DNA from: Gaertneriomyces semiglobifer
Lineage: Eukaryota > Chytridiomycota > Chytridiomycetes > Spizellomycetales > Spizellomycetaceae
DNA length: 64,000 nucleotides
Assembly: GCA_025558075.1 (NCBI GenBank)
Contig: JAHLKF010000024.1
Span: forward strand, 62,001 to 126,000
Direction of reading: 5' to 3'
Of the stretch, positions 57,401-64,000 are shown piece after piece. The notes under the pieces were generated by a model. That model was given only the letters and a program-made list of their open reading frames with translations. It had not been told where the DNA came from and searched no databases. Numbering within the stretch: position 1 is the first letter of the stretch; each line of letters begins with the position of its first letter. Position numbers and translations under genes: made by a program.

Positions 57401-60400
57401 TTATTGTCGGATCCATACCACGTAAAAGCTTGTCTTGTATCGTGGCACTTTTGCCAGTGCCAGTTGGGCCGGTTACTAGAACATGGCAACCGTGGTGAAG
57501 GAGCAGGTGCAAAAGGTAGGTGTTTCGAATTGTGTCTACAGTGGGGACAATAACTTCGCTGAGGTTGGCTTTCGGGTCCATGTGAAACTCAGGAGTGCAG
57601 GCAGTCCAATGAATCCAGGCACCGCGATCTTGATCGAATAGGTAGTCGAAAACCGAGCCTTCCTCAGGAATGGGCTGCAGAGGCATGTTTTCACGAAGCT
57701 TTTCCCTCATCCAGGCGTTGAACTTTGGCCTGCTTTCCTGATCGGCCGCAGCCCCCACCGACCATATCAATGAAAAGATAAACAATGAATCCATGCTGCG
57801 CTTGAACAGATCGAGTGGTGTGGGCCCAGTTGGTTCATCGTCAGTGGCGGTGTTGTCAATCTGAATGTCCATAAAGGGTGTAATAAAGCAGTACAGGATC
57901 TTTGTAAGATTAGACGTGAGGTGCCCGTCGGAAGTCGGAATGTTCAATCTTAAGTTGGTCTTCAAGAAGTCCAACGATGGCGTAAGCCAATATTCGAACA
58001 ATTCCTGGGCTTTTGCTGTAAATACGGGTGCAACAGAACTCTGTAGTTGCCGCTCTTGAGTGTAAATCCAGCTGGATACCAAAGGCTTAATTCCCAGGGC
58101 GACCGGATCCATGTATATCATTCCACAGCGCGAGACTGTGGCGGGAGAGGCATATGCCAAATCGGCAACTTCGAACATGATGGTTTGCAGAGGAGACATC
58201 TTGATTATTTCGCCGCTGGTTAGGCATAGCTTCTTATTATCGTCAAGTAGAGTGTTCATGGTTTCAATCCACACGGCGTCCACTGGCCCGTCGAAGACAT
58301 ACCATTTCCGATCAGGCGTCGCATCTTCAACGCCTCGTCTCATCAACGATGAGAAAATCCCATCTGACCACTCGTGCGTTTGGGGATCGAACTCCCCGTA
58401 TAGCTGGCCCATGGTAATGGACTTCGGGTTTAACACGTGAACCCGAACACGATGGTACGTACTTCCGTTCGCGGCTGTTTCACCGGCCAATGTCGAAATG
58501 CTTTGAGCAAGCACACGGCAACAGGTTGTTTTTCCACCTCCCGGAGGTCCAACAAGCATGAGCCCGTGGCGCACAGTGGCTGTCTCGTACAGTTGTAGGC
58601 ACTTGTCAATGAAACCTTGTTCGGGTTGCAGCGTCAATCGTTGGCATGTCTCAATTAAAGATCGTTGTAGATTTCCGTAATCGGGTTTCGAAAATTGTAT
58701 CCCAGGGAAAAGATCGCTGATGATTCCCATGAATAGGGGGACGTCGTCTTCCAAAAACTTTGGTAAGTTGCAATCCATAAGCGCACGGAGCATGATTTGT
58801 TCTTCTGGGGCGTTCGGTTGTTGTCGCTTTAAGTTCCCAGCAGCAGAAATAACGCTTTTAACAGCACGCATGCCAAAATCGTAATGGTCTTGGGAAGAAA
58901 GTTGTTCCGAAGCCAACTTGAAGGTCGCGACGCCCTTTTCGGCCAGAGGCCTTGCCGAAATCAATCCAAATGAAAATAGCATAATTTCCGAAATCATGGC
59001 ATAGTTGGGAATCATCATGGCGACTGGACGGAAAAGGGCCTTGAGGTTGTCCGGCAACTCCGTTCGACCTGCGTATCCGGGGTTCATCGTGATGAACACC
59101 GCAAACGTAGGATTCAACTTCAGTTCCTGGCCCTCAAACATGAAGGTCGGAAGCCCGGAAGCGGCAGCTTTCTGGCATGTGAGAATTTGTTGCGCCACGA
59201 CGGATAAGACCTCGATGTCGATGCGATTGAATTCATCGAAGCAAGCCCAGGCGCCACTTGAAGCTAGTCCTTTAAAGAATTTGCCCATGGCAAGGTAATC
59301 GAGTTGGTCTGAACAATTGAAGACGACGCATTGCTTAGCAAGGGCCTTCGCAAGGTCCTTGACTGTTTCCGTTTTTCCAGTTCCCGCCGGTCCGGCAGGG
59401 GCACCTCCCATTCCCATGTGCAAAGCGCCGGTAAGAGTAAGGTAGCACCTGTCGGTAAGGGGTGTGATTACCAGACGACCCGTGTTACCGAGATATTCGT
59501 AACCATAATTGAAAGTGGCGTTCATGATTCGGACCTTGAGATCGTCTTGTTCCCAATAGTAGCGAAGTTGAGAAATCCATTCATAGTCGCCTTCTGATGA
59601 GATGTTGCAATCAACTAGCTTCTTGACAACATCACGAGAATGCACATCAATGACAATGAGATCCCCCAACACAAGTCGGGCAAGTGATGGTAGTTCCCCG
59701 CGAACGAGTGCAACGAGTCCTTCGAGTTGCTGAAGTAATCGAGAATACAAAGTTTTGAGCGCGACAGGACCAGCATTGATTGCTTCGGTAACATCTCTTG
59801 TCCAATGGATTAAAGAGCCTGCAATAACGGCTTGCCCAGGCCACAGGGTGACCCATTCGTTGCGGGGCTTCGTGTGATAGTTCGCCAGTGATTCCATAAT
59901 GACCTTCTTCACGCTCTTGTACATTTGATCCTCAAGTCGAGTAAGCCATTCTTCCACAGGACCAGTGGGATAGAAGGGTTCTTGTAGACCAATGCGTTCA
60001 CCTTCCCCGGATATAATCGTGAACATCAAATTTTTGTCGCCAAAGTCGAGCGAGGCGATGTTCTCAAAGCATTTCCGAAGGTGGGGTTGCACCGCAAGTG
60101 GATCCTTAGACTGGGATAAGATTTGCAGTAGCTCATCGTCAGAGAGAAAGTTGAATCGAGGGAAAACTTTCCTCTTGGATTCGAGATACCGCGATAAGCC
60201 TTTCTGTACAACTTCTAGAATCTTGTGGCACTCTTTCAAAGTGTCCAACAATTTCGAGTCGGCGCAAAAGTCAGCGAGGTTGCCGGCTTGCTTTGCGGAG
60301 GTTATGATACGCCGCCAAGTTCTATCCATTGTCGTGAATCGTTTGCTCTCTGCTGGTAACTGAGTCACAATGTCGTCGCTCGAAAAGATGGGTTCTAGAT

Positions 60401-63400
60401 ACAGCCAGTTACGTTGTACAGCAAGCCAAATGTCAACGACTTCTTGGACTAGTCGAAGTTTTGCGGCCCACAGCAGAATTCGATCCTTGAAAGCCGCATT
60501 TTCTTTTTGAAACTCCAATGTCTGAGTCAAAACAAGATGGTCGTCCAGAAGTCGGACCACCTCGTCAGGAATCTTCACGAGACTTGTTCCGGATTCCTTG
60601 TATTGGAGAAGTACGAGAGGTATTTTGGACCATTCAAAGTCCATACGGTCGAGGGCCTTTTCAATTTCGTACTCCTTCGCGGCACCGGCGGAGATGTTAT
60701 TGATGGAGTCCAATTGATTTTCCAAATTAAGCTTGAGAAGGTCGTTCAAGGTCAGGGAGGACTCCAATTTGATGGAGGTGCCCAGTACGTCGTTTAGCTT
60801 TTCCCAGTGACGAGCAGTCATCCCCGGATGCCGCAAGGCGCCAATCAATGGGAGATTTGTTTTGAAGGCGGCAATCTCCGCTTCAACCGAAGTAGCAACC
60901 TCAACGCAACCAGCCCATCCGACGAGTTTCTTGATTGATGCCTTCAAGAACCGCTGATAGTCGGCCAGTTTTTTGTCAAGAATAGGAAAGTCAATCTCGA
61001 TGAAGGGGCCTGTCAGACATTGGTGCTGTAACTTTGCCCAATCCGAGACGGTCACCCACAGACTTCGGTGCACTTCGAAGTCCTTTGCTAGCGTCTGAAC
61101 CTCTTCGTACGGTGTAACCGGAAGATCGAAAAGTCGTTCGCGCGCGTTGATGACAGAAGCCATTTGCTGACATTCCTTTAACTCAAGGGAAATTCGTTGA
61201 ACTTCCGCCAGGGTCTCTTGGAGCCGGGCGAGACTAGCAGTTTTGGCAAAGTCCACCACAAGGGTCGATAGGGCGTGGATGCGCTCACCAAATCCTTCCT
61301 GATCAGTTTGCAGGCGCTTTGAAAAGACTACTACCTCGGCGTCAAGGTTAACGTTGGTCTCTTGACGTTGTTTGTCCAGTCGATAAGGCCACCCAACAAT
61401 CACCCATCTTAGGCGATCGTCTTCCTTGGCCAACTCATACCGGAACTTCTCTAAAACCCCATAGGCACTGGAGAGGCCGTCGAGCACAGGCTGGAGGGCT
61501 TGTACCTTAACAGGTAAGGTCTTTAAATACTCTCGCATGTTCACAGCATCTTCAATGGAGAGCGGCTTCTCCATGAGACTTTTGTGCATGTCTTCAAAGG
61601 CGGTATGAAGTGCAATGGACTGCTGAGATGTCCGTCGAGCCAGGTAGTCGAGTACTACGCGGTCAAGGTCCTTGCGGAGAGCTTCTCGGATCTTTTCTTG
61701 GTTAATGACGAACGGTCCTAGACTAACACTTGGTGGCATAGCTCGGTCGTTAGCGGTAGCCTCGGCTTGGATCTGGATGACGTCCGTCTCGATAACGTCG
61801 ACCGAGGGGTCTTTAGCTTCATATTCTTGGGCCCACGTCTGAACATCGACGGAAAGGGCCGGCAAAAACTTCTCGTTTTCTTTACGATGGGCTTCTGCAG
61901 GTTCTAATGTTTTCAAAAACACCGAAACAAACAATTTTTGAAGTACCCGAACATCTTCATCATCCGCGGTAGGGACGACCATGGTTGATGCGTCGGGCCA
62001 GAACAAATCTTTCATGATGGAGCGTTCAACGTCCTCCATGCCTTGAAATGCCACAGTACAGCGGGCAAATATCTTCTCGATTTGGCTGACCATTTCGACC
62101 GGAGAGTCGCGGAATCGAATTGTGCCATATTCATTGTTACCCGGAACGTCCTCGCCTGGAGGCCGATAGACGAGCTCCAAAGCGAAGAGAGGCTTTTTGC
62201 TTTCTTGAACAAGTTTGATCAAACCCTTGAATGAGCTTATAATAATGGTGCGAAGTGACTCTTGCATTCGTTGCCGGACCTGAGTCAAGAGTCGTCTAAG
62301 GCCTGACTCGTGATAGTTGGCGCCAATCGTCTTAGCATCAAGACTGAACCACCCTTTTGTGTTTTTGCCTAGCCTAATTGTAATGGCAGTCTTGACTGCA
62401 GGGATCCACTTTTCTTGCAACGACGTCCTAACCGTCAGGGCGCTGGAGTACATAGCACCTTCAAATTCTTGAATAGGCAGAGCTTTTGGGGAGACCACGT
62501 AGAAAGTCATGTTTTGTACTTGGTCGCACAGGGTCGTGACGTCGCCTACGGTCTGCAAGGCGGGCGGAAAGTTCAATAGCGTGCGCCTTGAGAAAGATCC
62601 CTCAGCGGTTTCGAAAATCTCGTGACATTGCTGAAGGTCTTGCAGTTCCACTACTCTGGCCAATTTGTCTTTAGCGTACAGAGTGAGTGGCAAATCTTGA
62701 AACGATGTAGGCAACTCAGGCATTTGCCCGGACCGAGGTCCAGGCCGGTAAGGAGGAGTACTTTCGCCGGGCAGGCTGACCAACGGGTAGGCGCCTTGAT
62801 AAGCTACCAGCTCATGACTAGCAGCCGAGCGTGCTTCAGCCGCAATGCTTTCTTTCTGCTCAGCACCGCAATCAACTGAGAGGTGCTCGCGAGCTTTTTC
62901 AATGCTGGCCTCTCGCAGTCGGTAAGCGAAGGCAATGCGAGTCGCAAACAGAAAAGGACTTTCGCAAGCAAGGTAAACATATGGTCGAGGAACCCAGTGC
63001 TCGGAAAAGGTTTTGACTGTTTCGCCGTCAATCTGGCATTTGTAGAAGTTGTTCAGTTCAATGTCGTCGTCGTCGTCGTCAGTCATGTCTGACCAGGGAC
63101 GCGAAAAGTAAACCAACAGACGCGAACGAGTCACGGCCTTGACGTAGCAGGCCTTCCAGCCTTCTCCGTCAAAGACGTAACCTTCCGCCGACGTATTGGC
63201 CACTATCTTGTCATATGCTTCGGGACTGCGTTCGTCGAAGTCAGGGTTATCGAAGAGATCAAGTGGGAACTTGTCGTCGTGATGAGACGCACAAAGGTCA
63301 ATGTCGTAAATGTGGCGTAGTTCTTGGTCAATATTCCAACCACGGTACAGCTTCTGAAGGCGTCCCAAGAGCAAGGCACGCGTTCTGTCCCCGTGAGGGA

Positions 63401-64000
63401 GCTGGATGACCGGTGGAAGGTCAGTCACTTGTATATTATCGCGCACGATCTCCTGCGAGACGCGAACGATCGAAGATATGTTCACCGTGTCCGTAATGGG
63501 TGAGATTCCCTTGGGTCGCCTCATCGGAACCCCCTTGGCAGCCACGTTGGACCTCAGGATAGGCGAGAACTTTCGAGTCATCGTATCAGCGGTCACATAG
63601 TGAGCATGCTTGGATCCTGAAGATGGCCCAGCAGTCCTTGAAGGGGTGTCGGCTGCCTTGGGAGGTACGGCTGCCTTGGTAGGTACCGCTGTCTCGGTAG
63701 GTACGGCTGCCTTGGGAGGTACGGCTACCTTAGTAGGTACCGCTGTCTCGGTAGGTACGGCTGCCTGGGTTGGTACGGCTGCCTCAGTTGGTACGGCTGC
63801 CTCAGTTGGTACGGCTGCCTTGGTAGGTACCGCTGTCTCGGTAGGTACGGCTGCCTGGGTTGGTACGGCTGCCTCAGTTGGTACGGCTGCCTCGGTTGGC
63901 ACGAATGTCTTGATAGGCACGGGTGTCTTGATAGGTACGGCAAAGTTCAGAAAACCAGTACTTTCGGGAAGGGCTTGAGTTTCAACCTTTGGTTGAGGGA
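51465..64000 (-). CDS. Axonemal dynein heavy chain, single-headed inner-arm type (5' end outside window)
   Basis: Motor subunit that slides flagellar doublet microtubules. The frame is open for over 4,150 codons without an intron and runs off the window edge with no ATG, so the N-terminus is missing. The first residues visible are a VPT repeat. The ring is complete: AAA1 P-loop GPAGTGKTETVKDLAKALAK (near 59.39 kb) with CFDEFNRI, AAA2 GPPGGGKTTCCR (58.53 kb), AAA3 GPTGTGKSATI (57.46 kb) and AAA4 GVGGSGRQSLSRLA (56.47 kb). Then come the stalk coiled coils with the microtubule-binding tip (about 55.8-54.9 kb), AAA5-6 and a C-terminal domain ending VAAIMSLGF. Length and the AAA motifs fit the monomeric inner-arm group (DNAH1/3/7/12); DNAH1 is my best guess from length and tail, unproven. 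Confidence 0.96.
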   Translation of the reverse strand, partial: PQPKVETQALPESTGFLNFAVPIKTPVPIKTFVPTEAAVPTEAAVPTQAAVPTETAVPTKAAVPTEAAVPTEAAVPTQAAVPTETAVPTKVAVPPKAAVPTETAVPTKAAVPPKAADTPSRTAGPSSGSKHAHYVTADTMTRKFSPILRSNVAAKGVPMRRPKGISPITDTVNISSIVRVSQEIVRDNIQVTDLPPVIQLPHGDRTRALLLGRLQKLYRGWNIDQELRHIYDIDLCASHHDDKFPLDLFDNPDFDERSPEAYDKIVANTSAEGYVFDGEGWKACYVKAVTRSRLLVYFSRPWSDMTDDDDDDIELNNFYKCQIDGETVKTFSEHWVPRPYVYLACESPFLFATRIAFAYRLREASIEKAREHLSVDCGAEQKESIAAEARSAASHELVAYQGAYPLVSLPGESTPPYRPGPRSGQMPELPTSFQDLPLTLYAKDKLARVVELQDLQQCHEIFETAEGSFSRRTLLNFPPALQTVGDVTTLCDQVQNMTFYVVSPKALPIQEFEGAMYSSALTVRTSLQEKWIPAVKTAITIRLGKNTKGWFSLDAKTIGANYHESGLRRLLTQVRQRMQESLRTIIISSFKGLIKLVQESKKPLFALELVYRPPGEDVPGNNEYGTIRFRDSPVEMVSQIEKIFARCTVAFQGMEDVERSIMKDLFWPDASTMVVPTADDEDVRVLQKLFVSVFLKTLEPAEAHRKENEKFLPALSVDVQTWAQEYEAKDPSVDVIETDVIQIQAEATANDRAMPPSVSLGPFVINQEKIREALRKDLDRVVLDYLARRTSQQSIALHTAFEDMHKSLMEKPLSIEDAVNMREYLKTLPVKVQALQPVLDGLSSAYGVLEKFRYELAKEDDRLRWVIVGWPYRLDKQRQETNVNLDAEVVVFSKRLQTDQEGFGERIHALSTLVVDFAKTASLARLQETLAEVQRISLELKECQQMASVINARERLFDLPVTPYEEVQTLAKDFEVHRSLWVTVSDWAKLQHQCLTGPFIEIDFPILDKKLADYQRFLKASIKKLVGWAGCVEVATSVEAEIAAFKTNLPLIGALRHPGMTARHWEKLNDVLGTSIKLESSLTLNDLLKLNLENQLDSINNISAGAAKEYEIEKALDRMDFEWSKIPLVLLQYKESGTSLVKIPDEVVRLLDDHLVLTQTLEFQKENAAFKDRILLWAAKLRLVQEVVDIWLAVQRNWLYLEPIFSSDDIVTQLPAESKRFTTMDRTWRRIITSAKQAGNLADFCADSKLLDTLKECHKILEVVQKGLSRYLESKRKVFPRFNFLSDDELLQILSQSKDPLAVQPHLRKCFENIASLDFGDKNLMFTIISGEGERIGLQEPFYPTGPVEEWLTRLEDQMYKSVKKVIMESLANYHTKPRNEWVTLWPGQAVIAGSLIHWTRDVTEAINAGPVALKTLYSRLLQQLEGLVALVRGELPSLARLVLGDLIVIDVHSRDVVKKLVDCNISSEGDYEWISQLRYYWEQDDLKVRIMNATFNYGYEYLGNTGRLVITPLTDRCYLTLTGALHMGMGGAPAGPAGTGKTETVKDLAKALAKQCVVFNCSDQLDYLAMGKFFKGLASSGAWACFDEFNRIDIEVLSVVAQQILTCQKAAASGLPTFMFEGQELKLNPTFAVFITMNPGYAGRTELPDNLKALFRPVAMMIPNYAMISEIMLFSFGLISARPLAEKGVATFKLASEQLSSQDHYDFGMRAVKSVISAAGNLKRQQPNAPEEQIMLRALMDCNLPKFLEDDVPLFMGIISDLFPGIQFSKPDYGNLQRSLIETCQRLTLQPEQGFIDKCLQLYETATVRHGLMLVGPPGGGKTTCCRVLAQSISTLAGETAANGSTYHRVRVHVLNPKSITMGQLYGEFDPQTHEWSDGIFSSLMRRGVEDATPDRKWYVFDGPVDAVWIETMNTLLDDNKKLCLTSGEIIKMSPLQTIMFEVADLAYASPATVSRCGMIYMDPVALGIKPLVSSWIYTQERQLQSSVAPVFTAKAQELFEYWLTPSLDFLKTNLRLNIPTSDGHLTSNLTKILYCFITPFMDIQIDNTATDDEPTGPTPLDLFKRSMDSLFIFSLIWSVGAAADQESRPKFNAWMREKLRENMPLQPIPEEGSVFDYLFDQDRGAWIHWTACTPEFHMDPKANLSEVIVPTVDTIRNTYLLHLLLHHGCHVLVTGPTGTGKSATIQDKLLRGMDPTIMPVQLNFSARTSANQIQDILDGKMEKRRKGVFGPPVGRRYVIFIDDLNMPALDICGAQPPVELLRQWMDCGGWYDRTNIGQFKEISDLTMVAAMGPPGGGRNPVTPRFTRHFNLLPFVEMDDASLHRIFGTILGSTLEKLDEDVRMMVSPIVKASVHVYNRIRSELLPTPAKSHYTFNLRDLSKVIIGVASTPSFSSATHLTRTWANECLRVFSDRLVDDADKTWFVDLLKITMKENLPITYEEAISSDPPNLKQLVKVAEEYLEDFNSTTTSPMRLVMFADAIEHISRIRRIIRQPGGHALLLGVGGSGRQSLSRLATFMEEMELFQIEISKSYGINEWKDDLKKVLSWAGLESKPTVFLYTDTQIISEACLEDVNNILNGGDVPNIYTTEEADRILSTMRPIANDLGIAPTKENLHAIYISRVRQNLHLIICMSPVGDAFRTRLRMFPSLVNCCTIDWFATWPEDALQSVAANAIAEINDLGSEQIIDGVVNLCVLMHESVRRKCIDYKQELNRHNHVTPKSYLELLSLYKGLLGKKRAELAALRKRTSVGLEKLLNATKEVELLQEELEAMQPMLLQTSQETEYAMKRIAADKVQAEEIRATVAIEEAASNKKAEETKAIADDAKRDLDEALPALDAALESLNSLSKTDIIEIRSMQRPPEGVKLVIEAVCLMKNIKPKKVDGDKLGKKVDDYWEPGKALLADPQKFLDSLINFEKDNISETTIQKIKPYIDSPEFQVSVISRVSKAATSMCAWVRAMEKYYWVSRSVAPKRARLQEAQASLDATLKLVADLKKQMRESEINIKEMEKRYDESLAKKEELSKKVEECNVKLVRAGKLITGLSDEKGRWAKTIEQLDIKIHNITGDILLAAGAIAYLGPFTAEYRQDLLTNWSDALKRFNIPHTHHISLFDTLGDSVKLREWELHGLPKDFLSRDNAIIVQQARRWPLFIDPQGQANKWIRNMEKENGLEVVKLTDRDLIRSLENAVRFGKPVLLENVQEKLDPALDPILLQQTYRQGASLVIKLGDTILPYNADFRLYLTTPLPNPAFSPELAATLTLVNFTLAGPGLEDQLLAIVVANERPDLEEAKTHLTAQNAQMRRELKEIEDKILYLLSSVQGSPVDDERLIDTLAASKETSEEIQRKVIAAEATEKEIDTTRNKYAPVAVRTRVLFFCITELAAIDPMYQYSLAWFMALFTNAINRSEKSDNVEKRVLAIIDHFTFSLFENVCRSLFERHKLLFSFLLLVRIEMNDNRIDPDEWRFLLSGVSSTTERRMPNPAPDWLSANAWTSVLALSSLPAFNTFSEDFVDNVDEFRQRIFDSSAPHKEPLPGRWSTTLTPFQKLLPLKCLRPDKMLVAISGFVCAMLGQRFVEPSTTDMVSLFKESTPTSPLIFVLSPGADPATALYKFAEEMRFTKRLLSVSLGQGQGPRAEALIKEGAERGLWVLLQNCHLSPSWMPRLERLVTSMSEDPVNIHRDFRLWLTSTPTSQFPSSILRSGVKTTMEAPSGLKANLVKTFTEDIWAGGRVGWRRLVFAMSFLHAILVERKRFGSLGYNIPYEFTDGDLRVSVQQANHFFTDEKVPWTVLQTLVADINYGGRVTDDWDRRLVHTLTRDFVNPAVLNDNHQFDSNGVYICPSGDTYQDVRNYLRSLPTDETTDIFGMNENASITFAQREASTLFETLLALSPKASPRGATKSREEVIAATVTTLQEKIPSLLPSERQKTDYGDSYATVVSQEVLRYNRLLKVIRTTLAELDKALKGLVVMSQSLEETANAIYQNQLPPTFAAVSYPTVKPLSGYITDLVARTTFLSAWQKNGPPAVFWISGLFFPQSFLTATLQNYARKYVIPIDTLSFDFKIVDMRWEDIGQKPGDGAYIRGLYLEGARWDGARRALAESRAKELYTELSVIWLLPKQNRRRAETGVYLCPVYKTGTRAGALSTTGHSTNFVLSIELPTDKPESHWVKRGVAAIMSLGF
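63653..63930 (-). repeat. Coding 18-bp minisatellite (VPTxxA) in the dynein N-terminus
   Basis: About 14 tandem hexapeptides of form VPT-E/Q/K-A/T-A, with a higher-order five-unit pattern (E, E, Q, ET, K) repeated over 90 bp, flanked by two VPIKT variants. The tract lies in the N-terminal tail ahead of the dynein stem and is likely disordered. Confidence 0.95.

Noticed and set aside
52768..63978. Plus-strand frames opposite the dynein gene, including a 122-codon one at 63610-63978
   Set aside because: They are reverse readings of dynein coding sequence; the 122-codon frame is the minisatellite read backwards.

Overview
The window looks like nuclear DNA from a flagellated (zoosporic, chytrid-like) fungus. 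The genes carry short GT-AG introns, nearly all 55-95 nt. Fungal-type nutrient genes (Dal5-type permease, TauD-type dioxygenase, vacuolar-type ABCC pump, secreted M28 peptidase) sit beside an axonemal dynein heavy chain and a bicarbonate-sensor-type (ADCY10-like) adenylyl cyclase, genes that go with motile cells. The assignment rests on gene content and intron style only.

Layout. 0.1-4.8 kb: ABCC multidrug/vacuolar transporter (-). 6.1-9.1 kb: a DEDDy 3'-5' exonuclease fused to a UPF1-like SF1 helicase (+). 10.8-12.4 kb: secreted M28 aminopeptidase (+). 13.1-15.2 kb: a crinkler-type P-loop NTPase with a C-terminal nuclease-like domain (+), followed by a repeat-rich tract holding a MITE, two tandem duplications and a truncated second copy of the crinkler 3' end. 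17.9-23.4 kb: a 12-exon ADCY10-type adenylyl cyclase (+). 23.6-24.5 kb: a small PD-(D/E)XK-like gene. 25.4-29.8 kb: a divergent pair, TauD-like dioxygenase (-) and Dal5-type MFS permease (+), plausibly a sulfonate uptake/catabolism module. 51.5-64 kb: one uninterrupted reading frame for an axonemal dynein heavy chain (-), open at the window edge.

The middle, about 30-51 kb, differs. It has few intact genes and many coding fragments broken by stops and frameshifts. They include a P-loop NTPase fragment, at least three fragments that look like one expanded putative nuclease family, a dynein fragment and an aspartate aminotransferase fragment. It also carries tandem repeats, a second MITE copy and several perfect or near-perfect short inverted repeats, some lying exactly where a reading frame breaks. 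The dynein frame next door is clean over 12.5 kb, so general sequence error is an unlikely explanation. I read this stretch as a fast-evolving accessory island.

Exon structures were built by eye from GT-AG sites and frame continuity. For the complete gene models (cyclase, helicase, permease, dioxygenase, crinkler, peptidase) the summed exons are an exact multiple of three. Homology calls come from recalled family motifs, not a search.
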